In this document: positions 26,598-33,296 of the stretch, piece by piece
Numbering within the stretch: the stretch's first letter is position 1
Layout of the letters: each line of letters starts with the position of its first letter
NCBI GenBank assembly: GCA_022769285.1
Contig: JALEKD010000022.1
Location: 1 to 33,296, forward strand
Reading direction: 5' to 3'
DNA from: Prevotella sp.
GTDB lineage: Bacteria; Bacteroidota; Bacteroidia; Bacteroidales; Bacteroidaceae
DNA length: 33,296 nucleotides
The notes under the pieces: model-generated
Told to the model about the DNA's origin: nothing
The model's database searches: none
The model's input: only the letters and a program-made list of their open reading frames with translations
Made by a program: the position numbers and the translations under genes

Positions 26598-26631
26598 AAA
26601 AGCCCACAAAAAATTGTGGGCTTTTCTTTTT
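26598..26631 (+). terminator. rpsA terminator
   Basis: AAAAGCCCACAA (26598-26609) pairs with TTGTGGGCTTTT (26614-26625) around AAAA, followed by CTTTTT. This is a classic strong terminator 25 bases after the rpsA stop. Its T-run also supplies the -33 box of the rho promoter. Confidence 0.92.
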
Positions 26632-26659
26632 GTTATGTCATTGATTATTTGTACCTTTG
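26629..26659 (+). promoter_or_regulatory. rho promoter
   Basis: TTTG (26629-26632), a 19-base spacer and TACCTTTG (26652-26659) match the Bacteroidetes consensus in both boxes. The -33 element overlaps the end of the rpsA terminator's T-run, so the two transcription units abut without spare bases. Confidence 0.8.
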
Positions 26660-26681
26660 CACCGACTTAACACATGAGCAC

Positions 26682-26709
26682 GATGTTTCAACCCCTGAAA
26701 CATCATTTT
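26682..26709 (+). promoter_or_regulatory. Terminator-like hairpin in the rho leader
   Basis: GATGTTTCA (26682-26690) pairs perfectly with TGAAACATC (26696-26704) around ACCCC, followed by ATTTTT. It lies between the rho promoter and the rho start at 26736. The form is that of an intrinsic terminator, though the stem is A/T-rich. It may attenuate rho; rho is known to be autoregulated in E. coli by a different, Rho-dependent mechanism. Confidence 0.55.
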
Positions 26710-26735
26710 TCATAAACTCACATCACATATTATAT

Positions 26736-28748
26736 ATGTATAGCAAAGAAGAACTAATATCAAAAGCTATTCCCGAGCTTCAAGATATTGCCAAAAACAT
26801 GGGAGTTGCCATCAGCGACACCCCCGATACAGAGGCGTTGGCCTATGCCATACTGGATAAGCAGGCAGAGGATGAAGGCAATAAAAATCCGCTTGGCACT
26901 AAAAGACGTAGAACCCGCATTGTGAAGAAGGAGACGGACAAGGTGTACACCGTGAACGGAAAAGACGGCGAAAACTTTGACTTGAAGAAGAACAAGCCCA
27001 CTCCCAAGGAAGATCCCGTCCTCTTTAGCAACGAGAACCTGTTCGCCCACCATGAGCCTGCCACCAAAAGCCATGATAATAACGACATACAGGCTATAGA
27101 AGACCAATTAGCAGCTCTGCCGAAGCACCGGGGACGCAAGACCAAACAAGAACTTGAACTGATGAGCTTATTAGAGGCTGCGCGCAACAAGCAGTCAAAC
27201 ACAGAAACAGATACCACCCCAACCACTGAGACCGCAAACGAAACGACCGACACTGAAACAGCGGTTACGGACGACACTACCCCCACAGCACCCACTGCTC
27301 CTACTGACGCGCCAATTCCCGAGGCCGAATTTGCTATGGGCAGCGCCCCCGAGGAAGCCGACCAGCAGAATGAGGACTTACTCGCCCAACTGCAAGCTAA
27401 AATTAATGCCCACAACGAGAGCGCCGAGAGCACTCAGCCCACGGCCAGCGAGGTATGGGAGGGCGACCCGGGCGATGGTACCGACTTCATTATCACCAAG
27501 GATCTGCCCATCGAGGATCAGGGAGCCGTGCCCAACTACGACATGTTTGACAACCCCACCACCCCGATGACCACGCCTGCCTACCAGCAGACCGTGGCCG
27601 AGCCAGCAGGTGCCTTGGCCTACGACTTCTCGGACATCATAACAGCCAATGGCGTGTTAGAAGTGATGCCCGATGGTTATGGTTTCCTCCGTTCAAGCGA
27701 CTACAACTACCTCTCATCTCCCGATGACGTCTATGTTTCTAACACGCAGGTGAAACACTATGGACTGAAAACGGGCGATGTCATCCAGTGCCACGTCCGT
27801 CCTCCCCGTGAGGGCGAGAAGTACTTCCCCCTCTCCAGCATTGACAAAATCAATGGCCGCGAGCCCTCCGAGGTACGCGACCGCATCCCCTTTGAGCACC
27901 TCACACCGCTCTTCCCCGATGAGAAGTTCTCCCTGTGTGGCGACAGAGCCACTACCAACCTCTCAACACGCGTAGTAGATCTCTTCTCGCCTATCGGCAA
28001 GGGACAGCGTGCCCTCATCGTGGCCCAGCCTAAGACGGGTAAGACCATCCTGATGAAGGACATAGCCAACGCCATAGCAGCCAATCATCCTGAGGCTTAC
28101 CTGATGATGCTCCTCATAGACGAGCGCCCCGAGGAGGTTACCGACATGGCCCGCACGGTCAACGCCGAAGTGATAGCCTCTACCTTTGATGAGCCCGCAG
28201 AGCGCCATGTCAAGATAGCAGGCATCGTCCTGGAAAAGGCTAAGCGCATGGTAGAGTGCGGACACGACGTGGTAATATTCCTTGACTCCATTACCCGTCT
28301 GGCACGTGCCTACAATACCGTATCGCCCGCCTCGGGCAAGGTACTTACGGGTGGTGTAGATGCCAATGCCCTGCAGAAGCCCAAGCGGTTCTTCGGTGCG
28401 GCCCGAAACATCGAGGGTGGCGGCTCGCTCACCATCATTGCCACTGCCCTGATAGACACGGGCAGCAAGATGGACGAGGTTATCTTCGAGGAGTTCAAGG
28501 GCACGGGCAACATGGAGCTCCAGCTCGATCGCTCGTTAAGCAATAAGCGCATATTCCCTGCCGTTAATCTCGTAGCGTCAAGCACCCGACGCGATGACCT
28601 GCTTCAGGACCGCACCACACTTGACCGTATGTGGATACTGCGTAAGTATATCAGCGACATGAACCCCATTGAGGCCATGAACACTATCCACGACAGTATG
28701 GTGCGTACCAAGAGCAACGAGGAGTTCCTCATGTCGATGAACGGATAA
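26736..28748 (+). CDS. rho: Transcription termination factor Rho with long disordered insert
   Basis: Rho is a hexameric RNA helicase that ends transcription. From the ATG at 26736 the protein has 670 residues against 419 in E. coli. A longer frame to 26616 would begin inside the rpsA terminator and is rejected. Order: Rho N-terminal helical domain (1-45), a low-complexity insert (about 50-305) with basic, acidic and Thr/Glu/Pro-rich parts (155-196 are mostly T, E, D and P), cold-shock RNA-binding domain from 306 ([14 protein letters not shown]), and the ATPase with Walker A PKTGKT at 432-437 and LLIDERPEE. In Bacteroides thetaiotaomicron the disordered Rho region is reported to drive condensate formation; the same may hold here. 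Confidence 0.97.
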   Translation: MYSKEELISKAIPELQDIAKNMGVAISDTPDTEALAYAILDKQAEDEGNKNPLGTKRRRTRIVKKETDKVYTVNGKDGENFDLKKNKPTPKEDPVLFSNENLFAHHEPATKSHDNNDIQAIEDQLAALPKHRGRKTKQELELMSLLEAARNKQSNTETDTTPTTETANETTDTETAVTDDTTPTAPTAPTDAPIPEAEFAMGSAPEEADQQNEDLLAQLQAKINAHNESAESTQPTASEVWEGDPGDGTDFIITKDLPIEDQGAVPNYDMFDNPTTPMTTPAYQQTVAEPAGALAYDFSDIITANGVLEVMPDGYGFLRSSDYNYLSSPDDVYVSNTQVKHYGLKTGDVIQCHVRPPREGEKYFPLSSIDKINGREPSEVRDRIPFEHLTPLFPDEKFSLCGDRATTNLSTRVVDLFSPIGKGQRALIVAQPKTGKTILMKDIANAIAANHPEAYLMMLLIDERPEEVTDMARTVNAEVIASTFDEPAERHVKIAGIVLEKAKRMVECGHDVVIFLDSITRLARAYNTVSPASGKVLTGGVDANALQKPKRFFGAARNIEGGGSLTIIATALIDTGSKMDEVIFEEFKGTGNMELQLDRSLSNKRIFPAVNLVASSTRRDDLLQDRTTLDRMWILRKYISDMNPIEAMNTIHDSMVRTKSNEEFLMSMNG

Positions 28749-28774
28749 TTCATTATAGTCACTATGATACCTTA

Positions 28775-28819
28775 CAAGGGGACTATGGTTTACGGCCATA
28801 GTCCCCTTGATGTTTTTTT
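28775..28819 (+). terminator. rho terminator
   Basis: A perfect 14-base stem, 28775-28788 with 28796-28809, around a seven-base loop, followed by a run of seven T at 28813-28819. It is a strong intrinsic terminator 26 bases after the rho stop. Confidence 0.92.
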
Positions 28820-28834
28820 AAGGGGAAAAACCAA

Positions 28835-28923
28835 AAGAGTAAAAAGGTAAAAAGCGCTCCTTGCAAGCTGGCGATGGCCTCCTGCCCACCAATGACCATC
28901 ACAGGAAATGTAAAGGTCGGTCT
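28835..28923. repeat. Dispersed intergenic repeat, copy B
   Basis: This matches copy A at 171-299: an AG-rich lead-in, GCGCTCC, CTGGCGATGG, TCCTGC, and the later TAAAGGTCGGTCT at 28911-28923. The gap between the two shared blocks is shorter than in copy A. It lies just after the rho terminator. Confidence 0.5.
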
Positions 28924-29115
28924 CCACGAATGTGGTGACAATTCCCATTGTCATGGAGCAGATTTCTACTCCAATGCGTGATAGCTATCGGTGAAAAAAA
29001 GTAGCAAAAAGCAGAGGGGTTATGCTGATTTTAGTTACCTTTGTAGTCAAGTTTTGCGTACCCTCCGTTGTACCGAGGGCGTATGATAGTAACCATCATA
29101 ACATATTGGCCGAAT
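28922..29115 (+). promoter_or_regulatory. thrA: thrA upstream region and promoter
   Basis: TACCTTTG at 29036-29043 is a perfect -7 box; no -33 TTTG is seen at 19 bases. Upstream, 28936-28953 is a perfect hairpin (TGACAAT-TCCC-ATTGTCA) framed by CTCCA/TGGAG. In the leader of about 65 bases, TATGAT (29082-29087) pairs with ATCATA (29095-29100). The leader also encodes an in-frame MIVTIITYWPN just before the aspartokinase start. No classical attenuator with a T-run is seen. Confidence 0.5.
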
Positions 29116-31551
29116 ATGAAAGTATTGAAGTTTGGCGGAACATCAGTAGGTTCCGTGAAAAGCATCGAGAGCCTCAGGCATATTGTAGAGAAAGAGGCTA
29201 AGAAACAGCCCGTTATCGTAGTAGTAAGCGCGCTGGGCGGGATAACAGACAAGTTGATTGCCACCTCGAAGATGGCCGAAACCGGCGACGAGGCATGGCG
29301 CATCTCGTACGAGGAGATAGTGGATCGCCACTACAAGATGATAGATACCATCATTACAGACAATGCCACACGCGAAAAACTGTTTGCCACGGTCGACACG
29401 TTGCTCGAACAGCTCAAGAGCATCCTCTTCGGCGTATTCTTGGTACACGACCTCAGCAAGAAGTCGTACGACGCCATCGTCAGCTACGGCGAGCGGCTCA
29501 GTTCGCACATCGTAGCAGCTCTTATCCGTGGCTCCAAGCGCCTTAACTCACTCGACTTCATTATGACTGAGCGCAAGGACAACCGCCAAGTGCTTGACAG
29601 CGAACTTACAAACCAGTTGGTACGCAGCGCGTTTACACCCCTACAGCGCATTACAGTGGTTCCAGGCTTCATCAGTCGCGACCGCCACACCCGAGAGATA
29701 ACCAACTTGGGGCGCGGAGGTTCAGACTACACCGCATCCATCATCGCAGCGGCCCTGGATGCCGAGGTGTTAGAGATATGGACCGATGTAGACGGATTTA
29801 TGACCGCCGACCCACGCGTCATCAAGACCGCGTACACCATCAACGAACTGAGCTACATCGAGGCGATGGAACTCTGTAACTTCGGAGCCAAGGTTATCTA
29901 TCCCCCCACCATCTACCCAGTCTGCGTCAAGAACATTCCCATCAAGGTGAAGAACACCTTCAACCCAGAGAACCCGGGCACCGTCATCAAGCAGAAGATC
30001 AAGAACGACCATAAGTCCATCAAGGGTATATCCAGCATCAGCGGCACCACGCTGATAACCGTTGCCGGCCTGTCCATGGTGGGCGTCATCGGTGTCAACC
30101 AGCGCATCTTTACCGCCCTTACCAAAGGCGGCATATCTGTATTCATGGTGTCGCAGGCATCGTCAGAGAACTCTACCTCCATCGGTGTGCGCGATGCCGA
30201 TGCCGACCAGGCCGTAGCCGTACTCAACCAGGAGTTTTCCAAGGAGATAGAGACCGGTGCCATGTTCCCCATGCACGCCGAGGGAGGACTGGCCACCGTA
30301 GCCATCGTGGGCGAGAACATGCGCCACACGCCTGGCGTGGCCGGCAAGCTGTTTGGCACCTTGGGCCGAAGCGGCATCTCGGTCATAGCCTGTGCTCAGG
30401 GAGCCTCGGAGACCAATATCTCGTTTGTCATCAACGGCACCTACCTGCGCAAGGCACTCAACGTGCTCCACGACTCGTTCTTCCTGTCCGAGTACAAGGT
30501 GCTCAACCTCTTCATCTGCGGCATCGGCACCGTGGGGGGCCGACTCATAGAACAGATACACAACCAGTACGAGGAGCTAAAGGAGCACTCGCGACTCAAG
30601 CTGAACGTGGTGGGCATCGCCTCCTCCAAGAACGCCATCTTCGACAGGGACGGCATAGACCTAACTCATTACCGCGAGGCGCTCAAGGACTCGGCCCCCA
30701 GCGATGTAGAAGCTCTGAAAGAGAAAATACTGAGCATGAACATCTTCAACTCGGTCTTTGTAGACTGCACGGCCAGCAAGGATGTGGCCCAGTTGTACCA
30801 GACGCTGTTAGAGCACAACATCAATGTCGTGGCAGCCAACAAGATAGCGGCCTCGTCAGACTATCAGAGTTATACCAAGCTCAAACAGACAGCCCTGGAC
30901 CGAGGTGTAATATACCGGTTTGAGACCAATGTGGGCGCCGGACTGCCCATTATAGGCACCATCAACGACCTGAGAAACTCGGGCGACCGCATCCTGAAGA
31001 TAGAGGCTGTGCTCAGCGGCACACTTAACTACATTTTCAACGAGCTGTCGGCTCAGGTGCCTTTCTCGGAGACCGTCAGACTGGCCAAGGAGAACGGCTA
31101 CTCTGAGCCCGACCCCCGTATAGACCTCAGCGGCACCGATGTGATACGCAAGTTGGTCATTCTGACCCGCGAGGCCGGTTACCAGATAGAGCAGGCCGAT
31201 GTAGAGAAGCACCTCTTCATCCCCCAGCAGCTGTTTGAGGGCACCGTCGATGACTTCTGGCGGCAACTACCCTCGTTGGATGCCGACTTTGAGGCACGGC
31301 GACAGCAGTTGGAGAGCGAGGGCAAGCGTTGGCGCTTTGTAGCCGAGATGGATAAGGGCGTGGCCAAGGTCTCGCTGAAGGCCGTAGCCAAGGGCCATCC
31401 CTTCTACAACCTCCAGGGATCTAACAACATCGTGATGCTCACCACCGAGCGTTACAAGGAGTTTCCTATGCTCATCCAGGGCTATGGCGCCGGGGCCAGC
31501 GTTACCGCCGCCGGCGTGTTTGCCAACATCATGTCTATCGCCAATATCTAA
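29116..31551 (+). CDS. thrA: Bifunctional aspartokinase / homoserine dehydrogenase
   Basis: The fused enzyme catalyses the first and third steps of the aspartate pathway toward threonine and methionine. From the chosen ATG it has 811 residues, as in E. coli ThrA (820). The kinase part (1-290) starts MKVLKFGGTSVGS and has 'LGRGGSDYTASII' and 'WTDVDGFMTADPR'. Two ACT regulatory repeats follow (about 310-460). The dehydrogenase part (465-811) shows ICGIGTVGG for NAD(P), 'NVVAANKIAAS', 'GAGLPIIGTINDL', 'SGTLNYIFNEL' and 'EPDPRIDLSGTDVIRK'. The start is set by the conserved KFGGTS position; the frame continues upstream to 29068. It is a single gene here, with thrB and thrC not following. Confidence 0.96.
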   Translation: MKVLKFGGTSVGSVKSIESLRHIVEKEAKKQPVIVVVSALGGITDKLIATSKMAETGDEAWRISYEEIVDRHYKMIDTIITDNATREKLFATVDTLLEQLKSILFGVFLVHDLSKKSYDAIVSYGERLSSHIVAALIRGSKRLNSLDFIMTERKDNRQVLDSELTNQLVRSAFTPLQRITVVPGFISRDRHTREITNLGRGGSDYTASIIAAALDAEVLEIWTDVDGFMTADPRVIKTAYTINELSYIEAMELCNFGAKVIYPPTIYPVCVKNIPIKVKNTFNPENPGTVIKQKIKNDHKSIKGISSISGTTLITVAGLSMVGVIGVNQRIFTALTKGGISVFMVSQASSENSTSIGVRDADADQAVAVLNQEFSKEIETGAMFPMHAEGGLATVAIVGENMRHTPGVAGKLFGTLGRSGISVIACAQGASETNISFVINGTYLRKALNVLHDSFFLSEYKVLNLFICGIGTVGGRLIEQIHNQYEELKEHSRLKLNVVGIASSKNAIFDRDGIDLTHYREALKDSAPSDVEALKEKILSMNIFNSVFVDCTASKDVAQLYQTLLEHNINVVAANKIAASSDYQSYTKLKQTALDRGVIYRFETNVGAGLPIIGTINDLRNSGDRILKIEAVLSGTLNYIFNELSAQVPFSETVRLAKENGYSEPDPRIDLSGTDVIRKLVILTREAGYQIEQADVEKHLFIPQQLFEGTVDDFWRQLPSLDADFEARRQQLESEGKRWRFVAEMDKGVAKVSLKAVAKGHPFYNLQGSNNIVMLTTERYKEFPMLIQGYGAGASVTAAGVFANIMSIANI

Positions 31552-31577
31552 GCAGGGGCCCTGGCCACTATAAACAC

Positions 31578-31614
31578 TTCGGGCGCAACGTCAGCATAGT
31601 ACGTTGCGCCCGAA
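31578..31614. terminator. Long perfect hairpin between thrA and the TPR gene
   Basis: TTCGGGCGCAACGT (31578-31591) pairs perfectly with ACGTTGCGCCCGAA (31601-31614) around nine bases. The stem is GC-rich and the flanking T-runs are weak. It most likely ends the converging thrA and TPR transcripts. Confidence 0.7.
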
Positions 31615-31645
31615 ATAGTTTATCCACCAGCCGTATGCCTGCGGT

Positions 31646-33296
31646 CTACCCATCCATCCTCATAGCTACCAGATCGGCCATGATGTGTAGGGCCGTCGTG
31701 TCCATGCCATGAGCTTGCAGAAAAGCCCTGTCGGCCATAAAAGCCGTATAGATGAGCATGCCCCAGGCCCCCTCCGAGCCAGCTTTCAGCCGCAGATAGT
31801 CGCCGAAAACAGTTACCGCCTGCTGCACTTTGCCACTCAGCCACAGGCAGTAGCCATAGTTAAGTCTGTCCTCAGCATGGTTAGGGTTGGCCTCGCACAA
31901 CTTGCGATACTCGGGCTCAGCCTGGGCATACTGCTTCAGGTTCATCATGCCCCAGAGACGGCCGCGCACCACCGCCAGATTGTCCGGATGCTCGTAGTAC
32001 AGCTTGTGCAGTATGGGCATGGCCTCCTCGGTATGTCGGTTCATCAGCAGGCAGAGCGCCCTGTTCACCTCGTAGCTCACCTGGGTGGCATCCATGGCCA
32101 CCAACCGCTCATAACACGCCAGCGCCTGCCCATAGCTCTTCTGCTCCATGTAGCCATGGGCCGCCATGCGCAGCGCTTCCTCGTTGGCGGGATTGCACAT
32201 GGCTATACGCTGATAATGGGCCATGCCCTCCTTGCGGTCGCCATACTGATACTGATAGTTGGCCATAAACAGCTCATCGCGCACGCTCCGTGGGACACAT
32301 GCCCCATGCAGCATGGGGAGTATCGTGTCGCGGTAATGGCTCCTGTCAGCATCATCCAGGCTGTCCAGGTAACGCAGTATGCCGTAGTACATATCGGGGT
32401 AGTCCAGCCTGTCGCCAAAGAGGTGGCTATCCGTCAGCCACATACGTGGCCGGCCCGAGCCGTCACGCTGCAGAAACGGGTTGACGAAGTCGGCCCTACT
32501 GCCATAGAGGCTATAGAAACGGAAGACATCGTGCAGATAGTTGTTGCGGACGGCATCCGTGGCCGACAGCTGTCCCTCGCCCAGCGTCAGGAAGCCCGCC
32601 CGGTTCTCCATCACGGCCTGGCGCAACTGCTCTGGCAGTCGGCCCAACACCTTAGAAAACACTAAAGCAAAAGAATACTTATCGCTGTCGCAGAAAGGGA
32701 TAGCACTCAGCATGGTCTGCACTACCCGGCGCACCTCGGGGCCATCAGTCTGCCCGTAGTCGATAGCCGGGTTATCCAGGAAGAAAGGTTCAAACCAGTG
32801 GCCCAACTGCGCAAAAAATCCGTAGCGCTTAGTCTGGTTGAACGCGCTATAATAGATGTCTACACCCTTGGTCGCCCAGTCTCTCATCTTGGCCATGGCC
32901 TTTTCCACGTCGCCTGCGGTCTTCTCCGCGTCCTCCGGGTGTAATATATCGTTCATGTCCGATGCCTGCGTGATGTCCTTGGACAACTGCGATAGGTCCA
33001 TGTTGCCCTGCTTAATCAGCGTGGGCATCACCTCGCGCCTTATCCGCTCGTCATCGTATATCGTGTTGGCCGCCGTCAGCATCTGCCGCTGCAGAGCGCA
33101 TAGCTCGGCGCCCCCGCCATCGTGCCCCATCAGTCTGGTTACCATGGCCCGCTGTTCCTCTAACATCAGCGTCTGCGTGCCGTCGAGCATGAACGCCCAG
33201 CCCACCAGCGCCCGCTGGCGCAGCGGTTCGGGCACATCGGCCCTGTACACATCGGCCAGCACCCTGAGCTTGTTTATGTCAAACAGGTTGACCCCC
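31646..33296 (-). CDS. TPR-repeat protein, N terminus beyond the window
   Basis: About 550 residues are visible, and the frame is open to the right edge, so the protein's start lies outside. A GTG at 33262 could act as a start, but the sequence before it (such as VNLFDINKLRVLADVYRADV) continues smoothly, so the gene is probably longer. The C-terminal third has TPR-like helical pairs, for example 'EEALRMAAHGYMEQKSYGQA' and 'AEDRLNYGYCLWLSGKVQQA'. The N-terminal two thirds are helical with many Leu, Arg and Asp and no named domain I recognise. No membrane segment is visible. Function unknown; TPRs usually mediate protein binding. Confidence 0.85.
   Translation of the reverse strand, partial: GVNLFDINKLRVLADVYRADVPEPLRQRALVGWAFMLDGTQTLMLEEQRAMVTRLMGHDGGGAELCALQRQMLTAANTIYDDERIRREVMPTLIKQGNMDLSQLSKDITQASDMNDILHPEDAEKTAGDVEKAMAKMRDWATKGVDIYYSAFNQTKRYGFFAQLGHWFEPFFLDNPAIDYGQTDGPEVRRVVQTMLSAIPFCDSDKYSFALVFSKVLGRLPEQLRQAVMENRAGFLTLGEGQLSATDAVRNNYLHDVFRFYSLYGSRADFVNPFLQRDGSGRPRMWLTDSHLFGDRLDYPDMYYGILRYLDSLDDADRSHYRDTILPMLHGACVPRSVRDELFMANYQYQYGDRKEGMAHYQRIAMCNPANEEALRMAAHGYMEQKSYGQALACYERLVAMDATQVSYEVNRALCLLMNRHTEEAMPILHKLYYEHPDNLAVVRGRLWGMMNLKQYAQAEPEYRKLCEANPNHAEDRLNYGYCLWLSGKVQQAVTVFGDYLRLKAGSEGAWGMLIYTAFMADRAFLQAHGMDTTALHIMADLVAMRMDG

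Noticed and set aside
31709..32665. A 318-residue plus-strand frame opposite the TPR gene
   Set aside because: No recognisable domain; the minus-strand TPR pattern is convincing.
1..33296. tRNA, rRNA, CRISPR, insertion sequences, prophage or replication origin
   Set aside because: I looked for tRNA T-loops, regular spaced repeats, transposase or integrase motifs and DnaA-box clusters and saw none.

Overview
The window looks like chromosome of a Bacteroidales bacterium, most likely a Prevotellaceae member. The evidence is the Bacteroidetes-type promoter boxes (TAnnTTTG at -7, in three places with TTTG 19 bases upstream), the absence of clear Shine-Dalgarno sequences, a Rho factor with a very long disordered insert, RNase Y next to ZapA, a fused aspartokinase/homoserine dehydrogenase, and moderately high GC with many ATA codons. 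I see no rRNA, tRNA, CRISPR array, insertion sequence or phage gene. The genus is inferred from gene content only.

Layout from left to right: (1) a 670-base gene-free stretch with a dispersed repeat and two near-identical promoter/leader units, then a YidE-type transporter; (2) a minus-strand operon rfbC-ugd-lipoprotein whose genes overlap at their stop/start codons; (3) metF-metH on the plus strand, a complete folate/B12 methionine synthesis pair; (4) a minus-strand block of a small coiled-coil protein, zapA and rny, preceded by an unknown 208-residue protein; (5) an 800-base gene-free stretch with a perfect ARG-box-like palindrome; (6) an exopolysaccharide initiation and length-control cassette of polyprenyl-phosphate sugar transferase, rfbA, Wzc-like tyrosine kinase and a small HAD phosphatase-like protein; (7) an NCS2 purine permease whose start codon is missing or non-canonical, and a cytosolic FKBP; (8) a minus-strand two-gene cassette of a small Cys-rich membrane protein and a TonB-dependent receptor with a tandem Cys/His repeat at its N terminus; (9) rpsA, rho and thrA, each with its own promoter; (10) the 3' part of a TPR-repeat protein, cut by the right edge.

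How they work together: rfbA, rfbC and ugd supply nucleotide sugars, the sugar transferase starts the lipid-linked repeat unit, and the tyrosine kinase controls chain length. No rfbB, rfbD, Wza, Wzx, Wzy or further glycosyltransferases are in the window, so the rest must be elsewhere. MetF feeds methyl-tetrahydrofolate to MetH, and ThrA opens the aspartate pathway that leads to homoserine.

The most unusual signal is the N-terminal domain of the TonB receptor: two 29-residue Cys/His units with a 35-residue period, beside a small Cys-rich membrane partner. This suggests a metal (perhaps copper) capture system, by inference only. Other points of interest are a promoter-plus-hairpin leader shared by two unrelated genes, a terminator-like hairpin in the rho leader, and the NCS2 start anomaly.
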